64,000 bases of DNA from Chrysomallon squamiferum (GCA_012295275.1 CM022667.1:9070038-9134037), one strand, 5' to 3'. Positions 1 through 63,158 are shown, counted from the first letter of the stretch. Translations and numbers: made by a program. Notes: generated by a model from the letters alone, not told the origin.

Positions 1-622
1 GCACCTTCTCATAAACAGCTAAATGGAGGAATAGTGGTTGGAACGAATTTAGAAAATCATAACCGGCGTAATTTCGGTACAGACTGATATATCTGTTTAA
101 CAGTTACGAAGAAACGTTATACATCACATAAATAACTGGTGTGATGCTCATATTCTACATGTTTCGACAGATTCATATAATTTTGATATATATGTCCAGA
201 GCAGACGTCAAATAAGTAGTAGGTTTAGCTCTCACAGATCGCAAAACATATGCCAACACAGAAATATCGTTCTCTAATTGAGATTCTCCACTCTTTCTGT
301 ATGTCTGTGTTAATTATTTTCATCTTAATTATTAGCAAACGTTGCTGAAGTTACCTTAAAATAATCACCGTAAAGCATATATATATATAAAAAGAAGAAA
401 AAAAAAAAAAAAAAAAAAGAAAAGAAAATATTTACGCAGCAAAATCAGTACCTTTTAAAAAGAAACAAAAGTAAACAATACAAGTGCATGAAAACTGCAT
501 ACATTTAGTATAATACATTCTCACATTTATATTTAATACAGAGACTGGATTTATGAGTACTGTTATGATTATGTACGTTGATATTCTATATATTTAATTT
601 AAATAATTATTTTTACTTTCAG
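1..622. other. Intron or 5' flank, no coding seen
   Basis: AT-rich sequence with a poly-A tract near 390-420. The missing first coding exon (expected to read like an ITPR start, ending with two bases of a codon) was looked for on the + strand and not found, so it probably lies upstream of the window. Confidence 0.6.
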
Positions 623-48902
<48,280 letters not shown>

Positions 48903-49110
48903 GTTTTGTAAAATTATGTGAAGACGTCTGGGAATACAGTTCAGTCTTCTTCCAAACAAAGCTGTGAATTTTTAAATATGTATAAGATCATTTTTGAAAG
49001 CTTTGGAATAAAATTCAATGTCAAACAACAAAGCAGTGAATGTTTGGAATATGTAAGGTGATTATGGAAGGTTTGGAATAAAAATTCAATCTCTACCAAA
49101 CAACTAAGCT
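48903..49110 (+). repeat. About 70-75-bp repeat (3 copies) carrying the poly-A signal
   Basis: GGAATA(C/A)A(G/A)..TTCA(G/A)T..CCAAACAA(A/C)(G/T)AAGC.GTGAA occurs at about 48931, 49005 and 49075; the last two contain AATAAA. Confidence 0.75.
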
Positions 49111-49620
49111 GTGTGTCATCATCATCTTGGAAACTGATGATAAAATGTGTGTCTTTTATGAAGCCATTTCAGCTTCAAATCTTTAAAATATGTGGGTTTC
49201 ACCTTGTATGTTGTTAAAACAAAATTCAGTCTACCAATACATTCTGTAAGTCAGTTTTTATACTGTTTGGAAGATTTGTCACTGGTACGATTTCTACCAA
49301 AACTGCTGTTCCATGAAGTAAACAGTTTTTAAAGTGATGTTATTGACTTGGAAATGATGCACAAAAATACTATGAGAAAGACTAGCCATTTTTGCAAAAG
49401 AAATAATTATGTCAAGGCTTGGACCAATGGCAGGATGAAGCAGTTAAAGAGAAAAATTCTTGTAAGAAAACAACTATGCAACTACTTCATGGATGGAATA
49501 TTTGTTTGTTACGAAACTTGAAAAATTCTCATCAAGGTTTTGTTGGTTTTTGGTTGTTATAAAAAAGAAAATGTTGTTAATAAATTTATGCAGAAGATAA
49601 ACAGTTCAGTGGTCTCTCAA
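48903..49620 (+). other. Probable 3' UTR of the ITPR-like gene
   Basis: Sequence directly after the stop, with AATAAA at 49007-49012, 49077-49082 and 49579-49584. The true cleavage site cannot be fixed from sequence alone. Confidence 0.55.
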
Positions 49621-51967
49621 TTTATCTGACCAATGGAGTGGTGTCTTTGTGTTTATAATTAACCAATCAAATTACATGACGTAAACAAATCTATTATTTG
49701 TTAAGAATATTGTGACTAAATTTGTTTGTTTAATTTGTTGCTCAGCAACATACAATTAAAAAAAAATTGTGTTGTCATAGCAACAAAGATAAACCAATCA
49801 TATATAATTTGTGATTTTTTATTAGTGCCTCAAGACAATAATTTTGATTATTTTCATTTTCATTGTAAGAACAGTGTTGATACAGCAACATAAATAAGCA
49901 TTCAACTTCATATTAACACAAACTTGTGTAAATATATTTTTATCTAATTAAACTGTTTTTCATGTTCTTCATTTATTGATTGTTAAAACCCATTGTGATT
50001 TTGTTTTATAACTTTGTAAATAATTTATTGTTCTGTTTTTTTTAGTTCAGTAGTTGATATATGTAATATAGTGTTATTATATAAACAGTTGTATTGTTTA
50101 ATACATTTATATATGATTCAGATTCAAATACTTGGATCCCATAAAAGAATGCTATATGATAGTAATATTTTCTTGACTTGAATATAATCAACTGCATTTA
50201 AGAAATAACAGCAGAATTTATATTTAAAAAAATTAACTTGGATTAATATATTAACTGGAAATATGCAGGTGAAATTTTGTCATGGAAATAAATTCTGTTC
50301 ACATCAAACAAAATTATCATACCTGTGTTTTAGACATGTTTAGATAGTAATTTTGTTTCAGTAAATAAACAAAAAAAATTTGGTGCTTTAATAATTAACA
50401 ACTGAGTATTATTCTAGAATGAAAATTATTACTCTGCACTAATTCTGTTTAAATATAATTAATTATTTGAGTTTTTTAGCTAATGCGAACCAAGACTGAA
50501 TACACTGGCCTCATTATGTAAATTTAATAATTAAATGTATACCAAGCAAATCACAACATTAATCTGTAGGATGTTTTTTTATTATTATTTTTTTTTTTTT
50601 TAAGTTTATAGTGGTATAGAGACCATCAACCTTGAATATCAGGTTCAGAAGAAATATTTTCCTAATCAAATTATTCTTCATCCAGTAGACATGAGAAGGA
50701 AATCTCTAAAATAATTATTACTATTTGTAAAAGGATAATGTTTTGTGATGCTGGATTTTTAGAATAGATTTTTGTTATGTGTCTTCTGTAAATAACATTT
50801 AAACATTGCCATTCACGTTTATTCTGAAAGAAGATTTATAATTACTGAACAATAAACATGTGATTAAAAGGTGAATTAAATTATAGTTTGATGACAATTC
50901 TTTGTCAGTAATATAAATTAATAATTTTTAGATTACATTATATTATTCTGTTTTCACACACAAACATGCACATACATACGTACACTGAACACACGTGCAT
51001 GCACATGAATACAAGAAACATACATACATGAACAGCACACACACTTTCTATTTCTTTTTGCATTTTCTATTTCATTCCTTTTAATTGTGTCGCTTTCTCT
51101 GTAGCTGATAGTATTTTAATAGAATTCTAAGGAAATATATATCTAATGGAAGGAAGAAATATTTTATATCTGTTGTAATACATATTTTATGATTTAGATC
51201 GTAACTGTAGTTTGTTTCATGAAGAATAAATTATAATATTTTTGTTACAATTTGATAAATTTAAAAAATAATCATTGCAAATTTACAAGTAATTGTCAGC
51301 AGAAATTAAAATAATACAGCATTAAAAAAGATCTACTATCTATCTGTCTGTCTTTGAGATGATTTCTGCCTATCTGTCTAGATAATTAAGATATTGTCTT
51401 TTAACAATCATAATAATCTGACACATCATTATTAAGTCTGTTATTTCATATTAATAATTTTAAAAATGTTATCTCAAAATTTCTCCAATCCACCAGAAAT
51501 ACAAAAGCAAAAAAAAACCATCATTTATTTCATTATACCCTGACTTTTACAAAACAATGATTCTTGTATCATTAAAAATTGTTCATCACATTCAACAAGC
51601 CTACAATAGTATTTTCTCACTGTACTGGCTTTTAACAGATAGTAATTAATATTCATTTACTGTATGCAAATTTCTAATTATATATATAAAAAAATCTATT
51701 ATATTTACTGTGCCTTTTTCAAATAAATATATAACAATAATTATATAAACATGTAAATATTATGGCACCGCATGCTAACAATATCTTCACTTAATGAATA
51801 TGTATTTGCATGTCTATGAATATTAATTAGAAGACTTGATTATGAATATTAATGTATTATTACTATTTGATCTGTGCTTGGATGTAAACCTTGAATATTC
51901 ACTACCAGTGTTCCACAGTTCATTTCATCCATTACTAATAAAATGTTTTCCAGAAACATTTTGTGTT

Positions 51968-52002
<35 letters not shown>

Positions 52003-53940
52003 ATAAGCTCTGTTTCAGTATACTGTTGTAGAGGTGTAAAAAAATAACACAAACACCAGTTTTTTTTTCTTCAAAAATTCTTTCTTGTAATTTACAAAAC
52101 ACATGAACATAAGGTACAGCGTAACAAGGCATGTAAAAACAGTGCATAGAAATGTAAGGTTGAAAAACAAAATCTTCATTTATTCAAACAGGTTAATATT
52201 AATATAATCAATGCCATTTGATCATGTTTGCACCATCACCACAGTTTCCAGTATTTCCTGTTCAATTAAAACTGAAAAATGTTACACGTTAATTAAATAC
52301 AGGTAAAATATTCCTTGTACAAAATCCCCTTTGATACAATATTAATTAACTACAAGGAATTTGTAATTTTATTACATTCAATAAGACAAATTGAAAATAT
52401 CTGCATATACAAGTGATGGTTTATACATAATAACTGTAATTTAGTGTTAAAATTGGTAAATTTCTTCAACTTAGTAATTTTTGGGATGTAACATTTTTTT
52501 TTTTTTTTTTTGAAAGAAATAATGATGTTCATACTGAACCAGAAAGGGAAAACTGCCACATATAGGAATTATTTGTTATTTATTGTAATTCTTTATTATC
52601 AGCAAAAGTTTTTTCGCCATTTACGAAACAATTACACAAGTATATATAAAATAGATCATTTTTTAACTGATATATTCTATCATTAGCAAATTTGTTCACC
52701 ATTAACAAAAGTATGATATATATATATATATAAACTGCATCATTAATTATTCATTCATTATTATGAGTAATGCCTAAATATTCACACTGTATGTATAAAA
52801 AAGTATCATTTGTTGTTATATTTTATTATTAGGAAAGATTGTTCACCATAAACAAAACAAACTTTGTTAACAAAAACTTTACCATTAACAAACAACTCGT
52901 TTTGAAGTATGTAAAATGTACATTAGATCCATACTGATTAATAATAATATAATAAAAGAAACACACACACACAAATATACAAAACTCATTTACACTGTTC
53001 ACACACTTCATTATCAAATAATAAATGCATAGAAAAGGTTGAACAACATTTACTGAACTTTGACAAAGTGTATGAATTGTATCAAAATGTACACACACAT
53101 ATATATAATATTCAAAAATTAATAATAATAAAAAAAAAATTGACATAATTATTGTTTCCTAAAAATCAAAGTTAGAAAAAAATAACTGATAAATAAAACA
53201 TAATAATTTACATTTTAATGAACAAAATGCCCTCCCAAAATGGTAAAATAATTATATACATAATTAAGTGTGTAAAGAGTTACCATGGATACAAAAATGA
53301 ATTTAACAAGCACATTATAACAATAAATGAAAGATTCTCTACCAAGATGTCAAGACATAAAATAAAAATAAATTGATAAATAAATAAATAAATAAATAAA
53401 TAAGGCAGTTAGTCAGTAAATAAATAGAATTGGTTTATGCGTTTCCAAATAATTAAAACTACTAAGAATAAATTTGAGACGTAAATAAATAGTACAGTAT
53501 TTGATGAGCAAACAGAGTAAACAAAAGGATGGTTTATAGGTATTTGTCATTAAGTGTAAATAAAGTGACTCTAAGGTCAACGAACTAAGGTAAATATGAC
53601 TCATAAACACAAAGGAAAAAACAATTTGCATCTTGTGAAATACCTTGAAAATATATTGTATGTATTGAGTGAAATTGTGTTTGTGTGTGAGTGTATGTGA
53701 GAGAGAGAGATTGTTTTTCTTATACGTTTTATTTTTTTTCAGAATAACATTGAGAAAAAAAGCCCCCAAAAACCCAAACTTTTTAGTGGTATGTTGTTAG
53801 TGAGTTTTTTTTAGTGTTTTTATTTTTTCTACTTAACAAAATCATATATGGTATATATTGTTGATAAAAACAAAGTTGTTTTTCAAGCAGTACTTTTTTT
53901 ATTTTCTATTACGAATAACAATGATTTAGTTATTACTATT
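49621..53940. other. Intergenic, no gene seen
   Basis: AT-rich sequence with short simple repeats, including a (TTA)n at 51969-52000. Open frames here are short and low in complexity, with no recognisable protein. Confidence 0.6.
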
Positions 53941-53976
53941 ATTGTTAATCTGTCTTTTTCAGAAGAAAAAAAAAAA

Positions 53977-54162
53977 AATAATAATAATAATAATAAAAAA
54001 TAATAATAATAATAATAATAAAAATAATAATAATAAAAATAATAATAATAAAAAAAAAAAAAAAATAATAATAAAAAAAAAAAAAATAATAATAATAATA
54101 AAAAAAAAAAAAAAAATAATAATAATAATAATAATAATATTAATAATAATAATAATAAAGTA
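53977..54162. repeat. (AAT)n with poly-A interruptions
   Basis: About 185 bases of AAT units broken by A-runs. The open frames across it are compositional (Asn/Lys/Ile or Leu/Phe/Tyr). Confidence 0.95.
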
Positions 54163-54688
54163 AAAAAATAAGACTTACAATAACATCCACTAACTCTGTA
54201 AGACTGGTAAATAATGGGACAGTGACAAAAATACACGTAAAATCTGAAACAAACATTTCTTTTTCTTTTTTTTTTTCTTTTTTTTGAATTATGTAAAAAC
54301 CAGTAGAGTAAGGTTACTTTAACCCAGACAATAGTCAGATGTATGTAACATGAGCATTGAGCTTTGACTTCATTGTGTTCAGCCATTTTAACCCAGTCAG
54401 CAACACTGTGAATAGTCTCTCCCAAATATCTGTTGTATCAAAAATAATTTTAACAAAATTTCTTTACTGTCCAGTACGAATTTGTTCATGTTCTTTCATA
54501 ATTAAATTATGCTGGATTTGTTTAGTATCATACATACGTATTTTATATATTTTTTAATTTAGTCTTAATCTTGGTTATGGCAGATTTAGTTTTATCAGTT
54601 TTTGGTAGTATTTTAAATAAATTTGGTGATAATGTGCAAAAATGTATTTGTTACAAATTTGGAATTAGAAGAAGTAATCATACTATTA

Positions 54689-54693
54689 AAATG

Positions 54694-54766
<73 letters not shown>
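54689..54766. repeat. (ATA)n microsatellite
   Basis: About 25 uninterrupted AAT units. Confidence 0.95.
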
Positions 54767-54771
<5 letters not shown>

Positions 54772-55295
54772 AAAATAAATAAAAAAGCTTGTTATATTCT
54801 AATTTGTACTTAAAATTATTAGAAGAGTCACTATAAATAGTATATTTTTAAAATAATAAAAAATTCAGATATTTTATAAAACCAGATGTCATATAAAGCT
54901 GTATTATATTTAATAAGTAACACAGCATTTAGCACAATCTCTGAAAACTTTATATTCTTTAATAAAAAAAAAAAAAAAAAACACCCCCCAACACCCACAA
55001 AAACAACCCCAACAACATTTGAATGACCACATTTGCAAAAAAAAATCGACATGATAAAAATAAATTATATTTTTAAAATATTAGTTTTTAGAAAAAGAGC
55101 AATTCAAAAGTGTACTATCTGAAAAGTGAGTGAACCCTGGAAAGTATGAATTTTATCAAACTTCACATCTCTGTACAGACTGCAATACTCTTCATCTGTA
55201 TTAGTCTGTGAACCAACAGAAAACTGAAACACAGACCCTTAACACCACAAACTGAATACAAACTCAGTGACACTGCTGTCAGATGTGTGTCTGTC

Positions 55296-55337
<42 letters not shown>

Positions 55338-55895
55338 TGTCTGTGTTTGTGTTATTGTTATGACTGTATTTCTGTATCTATTAAAACAATAATAATAAAA
55401 ATAAATAAATAAACAAATAATTTTTATTTAACACAAAGTTTTGGATATCATTCTTTCCTGCTTTCATCTTCTTTCTTTCTTCCTTCCTTTCTGTTGTTCT
55501 CCTGTTTCATATTTTTTGTAAATTTTTCTATTTTTAAACACACACACACACACAATCACACAGTCCAATTATCATTATTTTCTTTATGAATCATTCAACT
55601 TTAAAATGTCAGTTGATAATTTAAAAATATATTTTAAAGGTTGTAAAAGAAAAACAATAAACAAGAATGTAGACTTACAGCTAATTATTTTTACAGAGTA
55701 CCACATTATATAAACATTTCTTCAGTGGTTTCATTAAAGTAAATTGGAATAATAATAATAATAATAATATATAACATTGCGATTTATATGTATAATCTGA
55801 TAATAAAAAATAAAATAAAATAAATAAACAACAATTAATGTAATAAAATTAAATTAAATTTTAACATCTTAAATACTTATAATTTACAATCAAAA

Positions 55896-55930
<35 letters not shown>

Positions 55931-57567
55931 AAAAGAAATTAAAGATTTGTATGAATATAATGTATACCCACTTAATTACTAATGCTAATAAGAGTAAATT
56001 AATTAAAAAAACCAGCACCATATATATTTACAAATTTTGTAAGTTTATAAAACTGATCAAATATATTTCTGTGTATTAAACTGAATGCTCATTCATTCAT
56101 CCATACATCAACATTCTGCAACTATCTTGTCCATCTCCTGTCTTTACGTATAAAAATATTAGTTGTAAAATAAACTGTGTCCAGTCTCCCTGCCAGTATA
56201 TTATTAAAGCTAGCAATTAACAAGTTTGTTTATGTAATAAATGTAGTAGCTATTTGGCTAAAGGTAGATTTATCTATTCATCCATTCATCCATCCATCCA
56301 TCCATCTATCCAATCTCTTTAATCAAACTATCTTTTCATCTTCCATAACAAAAATCACCCCCAAGTACATCCACTTTTTCTAACAATGTAGTGATATCTT
56401 TATAAATGGGTTCTTAATCAACATAATTATAATCCTTGTATCCATTTTTTTTTTTTTTTCCAGTGAACAAAATTTCATTAATCTATTTATGTACAACAAC
56501 TCATGATAGTTAATGAAATAAAGCCTGGAGATCAGATTTAACTAATTAAAATCATAAAATATTTTAACATCTGTTAAATTCTCTGATCACTTGTTCATCC
56601 ATCTTTCATGAATGTATGTATGTATGTGTGTATGTGTGTATGTGTGTATGTATATACGTATGTATGTATGTATATATGTATATTTGTCTTGTCTTTTTTG
56701 GCCTATCATTGGTTTATCTATCCATCCATCTTAAATTACAAACAAAAAAAAAAAAAAAAAAAAAATTCCTCCATCTTTTATGTACATTAATGTATCCAAT
56801 TATAAACATTATGCAAATTAAGTCATTAATTCGTTTATACAAACAACACACCACACCTTTCTCTCATCTACCCCATCCCTCAGGCATCAGTGAAAGTTCA
56901 CTTGATTAAGTAATGTCACGAATGTGTGATTTTTTATTAATATCAAGTCAGGCACGAAAAGAAAATGTTTCCTGTCTAAAGAACTGAACATGCAGAATAA
57001 TAGTCACAGGGTTAAGAGTCTATTTAAATCTGTAGGTTCTGTTTGTGTATATATGTATGTATGTATCTATATATGGATGTATGGGTATATGTATATGTAT
57101 GCATGTTTGTGTGTGATGTTGTATGTATATATATATACATAAAATGTATGTATGTGTATGTGTATATATGTGTGTGTGTGTGTGTGTTGTGTTTGAAAGA
57201 AAAACAAAGATGTAAGAGAGAAAATGCACTGAAAATGTACAGAAATAATTAAAAAGATAAAAAAACTTTTGTGACGTAACCCATGTTTTGACTTGACATA
57301 ATTTTTGAATTTGAAAGAAAAGATCGAGTTACTGCTAATTAAAACAGTTCAGTAGTGTTTCCTGAACACAAAACAACGAGAATAGTTTCTTTAGGTCATG
57401 GTTTATCAAAGGGATTTGACAGAGGAAATACTCTTAAAAAATAAAAATAAAAAAATAATTTAATTGTAGAAAATAAAGTGATTTTACGATACTGATGATG
57501 ATGAAAGAAAAAAACATACAAAAATCATATAATATTCAAAACATAATTTAATCTTGTTTAATAACAT

Positions 57568-57568
<1 letters not shown>
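54767..57568. other. Intergenic, no gene seen
   Basis: AT-rich, with poly-A (55903-55929, 56745-56764), (CATC)n at 56276-56312, and (TATG)n at 56611-56690 and 57043-57190. No conserved coding sequence on either strand. Confidence 0.6.
55298..55346. repeat. (GT)n microsatellite with (CTGT) ends
   Basis: GT run flanked by CTGT units. Confidence 0.9.
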
Positions 57569-57604
<36 letters not shown>

Positions 57605-57665
57605 GAAGAAAGAAGAAGAAGAAGAAGAAGAAGAAGAAGAAGAAGAAGAAGAAGAAGAAGAAGAA
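57569..57665. repeat. (AAT)n-(GAA)n compound microsatellite
   Basis: (TAA)n to 57603, then about 20 GAA units; the purine strand is +. Confidence 0.95.
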
Positions 57666-58082
57666 AAGATATATATCTAAAAACTAAAATTCACAGCTAA
57701 ACTTATCTATTCATTCATCCATCATAAGCCCAAAGATATATCTTACTGTCCATTCATCCATCCATTAATATGCTATTTATATCCCTCTTCCTATGTATCT
57801 ACATGTCTACCTTCATCTAGATGCACTGTTTAATAATAATAATTTAATACTAAAATCTTTATACAAATAATAATTGCACTATGTAAAACATTTTTCTTTT
57901 GTCTAATATTAATTTATAACATTAATTACACACAGTTCTATTTTACATAAAGTTTTAAAAATTATAAAAATCTCTTTTATATATTAAATGTACACATTTG
58001 ATTAATTTATGATTCTAAATTGATAAATAATTAATAAAGATACAATGATGATGATAATTATAAATAATAATTATAAATAATA

Positions 58083-58137
<55 letters not shown>
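58083..58137. repeat. (TAA)n microsatellite
   Basis: About 18 AAT units; more scattered AAT to 58200. Confidence 0.95.
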
Positions 58138-58199
58138 GTAAAGTAATAAAATAATAATAACAATAACAATAATAATATTAGTAGTATTAATAATAATAA

Positions 58200-60700
58200 A
58201 TAATCATAATGACCATAGAAGATGATTAATGTAAATGTCAAATGATCAAAATGAGCTTAAAAAATGTTTTTCAGCACAATATACATTTATATATTAACAC
58301 CTTACCTATATTAACACATGACATTCTTTTGCCTACTGCAAATTAAATATCTGTACATTATGTTTCTCAGTACATTCATATAAATAAAATAATTTTATCG
58401 GTTATGTTGTTCTTATAATCAGATCTAAGTTATGATAAATAATTAAAAAAATAATAATAATGCATATAGCAATAATAATATGACGATAAATAAAGATAAT
58501 AATAATAATTTTGTTATTATTATTATCGTTATTATTGTTATTTGATTTTGCTATTGTTATTATCACCATCTTCTTTGTGTGTTGCTTTTGTATGGCAGGA
58601 CTGATTTCAACAATGTAATTTTTAATAACAGATAAAACCCAGCAACAATTTACATTTGACCTTCCACATCGAACTGGAGACAAAAATCACAACAACAACC
58701 TTTAAGGCCAGACATAAAATAAGAAAAGAAAAAAAGAAAATCGCACAGCATATTGTTTTGGGTTTTTGAGACTTTTGACAGAAAAAGGTTATGTAAGTAT
58801 CTTTTCTAATAATAAAAAAAAAAAAAAAACCCCCAAGATCACTCAATTATATCGTTTAAATAATTTTCTAAAGATGTTGGTCATGATTATTGGTTTTCAA
58901 CTAAGATATAATTTGCTATACAGATTGGAGTGGTTTCAATATAAAGTTTGCAATATAAGAAATAGGAACATTTGCATAACTGTGACTTGTTACATGATTT
59001 GATGTGATGGGTCACTAACAGTTAATAATGAAACAAATCACACATCTGGTCCATTTAAATGTAAATTCAAATTATGAGCACTTTGGTACATTTGTAATGA
59101 AATCACATTCATTTAATATTTAAAATGAAGAAAAAACAACATAAAGATTATGCTTTTCGGTTCAACAGATTTGAGAAAAATTTAACAATCAGAAATAAAT
59201 ATTTTTGAAACAATATACAAATATTGTACTGATAATAATAATAATAAAAATAATAATAATAATAACAACAATAATTATATTTTTAATAGATTGTCTTCAG
59301 CAGTTGGTAATAAATTTGAATTTAAAAATAAAAAAACAAGATTTTCAAAAATTAAAATTTTCCTTTTAAAAACAAAACACAACAGTGAATAAGTTATTAT
59401 TATGCAACATTAAATATTTATTTTATAATTTTATTTTTTCAAACTTGAATAAAGCTCATTTTAAATTTCACAACAAAGAGAATATTAGTAGCTGGGCCCC
59501 ATATGTACACAAACAGCACCATGAACAACAATCATTTTATTTGAAAAAAAAAAAAAAAAATAACAAAAATATTAAAAAATACAATTTATGGTGTGAATAT
59601 ACAGCATTAATTCATCATTAATTCAATCATATGTCTGTCTGTCTGTTTGTTTATCAATCCATCTACATCTGTTTATGGATGAAACAAAAAAAATGAATGT
59701 AAAAATTTTGAAGTTTACATTTTAACATGATTAGTTTGCATCTGTTTCTAAGATTCAAAAGAAAAGAAAAGAAAAGAAAATGGCACTTGTATGAATTATT
59801 TACATTTATACTTCATCATTGGGAAAGAATATATTGTTTCAAAACAGTCTCGTTATCATAGTAATAAGCCACATGAAAAATACAAAATTAAATTAAGCTA
59901 CCTGTCATAACCATTTGTACACTTTCATAAGAAACAGACAAAAACAAACAAAAAAAAAAGTTAATAAATAAATAAATAAATAATTTAATAATAATAAAAA
60001 TAATAATAACAACAACAATAATAATAATGATGATGATTATGATAATAATAATAATTTTAAAAAAAGTAAAAAAAAAAAAATAAATAAGAAAAAATAATAA
60101 ATAAATAACAAAAAAGATATAAAATTCAAATTTTAAAAAATATTTAAAAGTGAAAAAAACATTAATAAACAAATTCTTGAAAATATATAAAAGTTGATTC
60201 AGTTGCTTGTTATGATCACCACAAATACTCATAAATCTTTTCTCACAAATAACAACAAAATCACATTACAAAAATTCTTATGTGGTAGGTTCGAAGGAGT
60301 GAACAGAGAATATCATTCTTAAAATCTGGACGTAAAGCACTCATTTAATATTAAATCCTGAATACATAATTAATGAGAAAAATTCAGTCACGTTGGATTG
60401 AAAATGTTGACTGAACAGAACTGAAAAAATAGTACTGAAGTTTTCTTCTTTATGATAATAAAGGAATCCAGATCATGGAGAATATTTAAAACATGGCTTC
60501 AAAACAATTATATACTGACTGACAATAATAAAAAAATTAACCTGAATTAAAACTGTGAATATAATGTATTCCTGGATCCAAATAACTTCTATCTTTGATC
60601 CAATGTTGTGAGATAAATTCAAAAAAAAAGGATCCAAAACCAGAGACAATGAAAATAATTCAGTTTAGATGCACATTGTAGATTATACAAAAAAAACATT
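58200..60700. other. Intergenic, no gene seen
   Basis: AT-rich with AAT/AAAT tracts (58490-58560, 59230-59275, 59960-60060). Nothing coding recognised. Confidence 0.6.
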
Positions 60701-60714
60701 TCCAAAACAGATCT

Positions 60715-61055
60715 CCATAATGTAAACTATGAAAATATTTCATTCCAAAAAGTAAACTATGAAAATAGTTCATTCCAAAGTGTTAACTATGAAAATATTT
60801 CATTCCAAAGTAAACTATGAAAATATTTCATTCCAAAGGGTTAACTATAAAAAATATTTCATTCCAAAGTGGAAACTATGAATATATTTTAATCCTGGAT
60901 CAAAACCATGATCTGTTAGAATAATTAATTTTTGCATACTAACCACAGACTGTAAAAAATAATTTAATCCTGGATCAAAAGCACAGGCTATGAAAAAAAT
61001 AATTCAATCCTGGATCAAAAGCACAGACTACGAATAAATTCCAATCCTGGATCAA

Positions 61056-61057
<2 letters not shown>
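60715..61057. repeat. Two adjoining minisatellites of about 30 and 55 bp
   Basis: First, five or six copies of GTAAACTATGAAAATATTTCATTCCAAA (60720-60880). Then about four copies containing AATCCTGGATCAAAAGCACAG (60890-61057), ending in a (CA)n at 61058-61086. Confidence 0.9.
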
Positions 61058-61086
<29 letters not shown>

Positions 61087-61281
61087 ACCAACTAATGAAA
61101 ATAATCCCATCCTTGATCCAAACGATAAACTCTGAGAAATAATTCAATCACGTATCGAATGCTACAATTTTTTTTTTTCCCATTCAGAATCGGGAATGAT
61201 AATCTTTAGCAACAACACACTGAACTGTGATTCCAATCTCACACGACCTCGTTTTTCTTTATTCCATTTTTTTATCCAGCA

Positions 61282-61560
61282 CTAAGTATATATATATATA
61301 CATATACATATCCAAAATGGGCCACTACCTACTTGAGGAGTCTGACCTAAACAGAGGTTTTCATTGCGCTGGTTGCTCCCGTTGGTTGCGCAACCCGAGG
61401 AAACGCTGTGGTCTGTCGACACACTTCTGCGAACAACTGGAGAAATACGTTTTTTCTTTTTGTCCACCAGGATTGATTCGTGGCTTTGAGCGAGAATGTT
61501 TAAGGCAACGTCGTAGTTTGGCGGTGGCGTTATAGGCTCATCTGAATTTGATGGTCTGGT
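61282..61560 (-). CDS. Membrane-protein exon D (second PPxY, C-terminus)
   Basis: TTTTTCAG acceptor. EPITPPPNYDVALNILAQS contains PPNY; then VDKKKKRISPVVRRS, basic. As read, the frame ends ICICIYIYT-stop inside a (TATATA)n tract. A GTAGGT at 61333-61338 could instead be a donor to an unseen last exon. Confidence 0.8.
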   Translation of the reverse strand, partial: TRPSNSDEPITPPPNYDVALNILAQSHESILVDKKKKRISPVVRRSVSTDHSVSSGCATNGSNQRNENLCLGQTPQVGSGPFWICICIYIYT

Positions 61561-63123
61561 CTGAAAAAAAAATATAATAAATTAATAAGTTATTTGTATT
61601 GATATATTTAAATAAAGGGATCTATAATATAATAATTTAATAATAATAATAATAAAAGAAAGAAAGAAACATAATCAAAATAAATAATAATAATAAAATT
61701 TAATAAAAAGAAAAAACACACAAAAATAAAGATAACTTTTAATAAATAGATAAATAATATATATAAAATTAAAATTAAAATTAATCTGCCTACCACAGTA
61801 ATGTAAAGAAATAGATATAATCTACTGTCAGTAATACAAAATAAACATTACACAAAAATCTTTCCTAACAAAATATAAATAAATAACATACTGCAATATC
61901 AAATTAACTTTACAAAACAGAATAACATGCCTTTCCAAAAAAGGAACATAAACATGCACACACAGATACTTACAAACACACAACACACTTGATTCTGACC
62001 TGGTCTCAGTCTTATCAATCTACAGTATTATTAATTTACAGTAGAAATATAAATATGTAAGAAGTCACTTACTTGTCTAAGAAGCTGTGGAGTGGGTGGG
62101 TAAAGGTTTGTTGTTATAACTTCTTCATACGAGGGTGGGGGTTGGTACAAAGATGTGTTGTCACCCTCAGTTTCTGCTGCCTCAAAATTGTTCTGACCGG
62201 CTGGGATTAACAAGAAAAAACTAGTTTAAAACAGCAAGTTTTGAAATATTAGTTATTTTTATGTGTGAAACTATGACGATATTTTTCAAAACCAGATGTA
62301 TTAAATTAATAATCATGACTGTTCCCATATTCCTTCCAGAAAGAAAATTCACATAAACAAATCAAAATGTTTTTCTGTTCTTGTTAAAATGAAATTTTAG
62401 AAAGATACTAATGACTTGGATCCATACATTGTGTTCTGTAACTGTTGTGTTGTTTGTACTGATAGTGTTGTGATATTCAATTATGTTAGTATTGTTATTA
62501 GTATTCTATTAGTGTTGTGTTATTAGATGATGCTGGTGTTATTAGATGATGTTGGTGTTGGTGATGATGTCACTCACCAGCCTCTCGGTTGGCTTCGCGC
62601 TGCCGTTGTTGAAAACAGTAGAGAATGATGAGAAACACAACAACAGCCATCCCAACCACAACCATGATGAGTATTGTGTTCTGATTGATCAACTGCTCAT
62701 CAGCTGAAACAGTGAACAGAAAGATAATTCAGTTCTTTTTAATACTGATTACCTGGTCAATGGACAATTAAACATTATTCATACACATATCATACATACC
62801 TACATACATACAGGTATAACACATACCTACAGGCCTACAAACATACTATGTACATATGCACATAAAAATAAAAATATATCCATCATCCATCTAATACATA
62901 CATACATATACACCTACATACAAACATATCTATTATACACACATACATACATATGTAAACACATACCAACATATGTAAACACATACCAACATATGTAAAC
63001 ACATACCAACATATTCACACACACATTAATTTTAGTAATTCAGTTGAAATCAGAAATTAAATTTGACATCATCTACCTTCTTTTTAATTTTTATACACAC
63101 ATGTAATACATACATATATATAA

Positions 63124-63158
<35 letters not shown>

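Noticed and set aside
53883..54425. 180-codon minus-strand open frame
   Set aside because: Created by (AAT)n and poly-A tracts; the product is Leu/Phe/Tyr runs with no domain.
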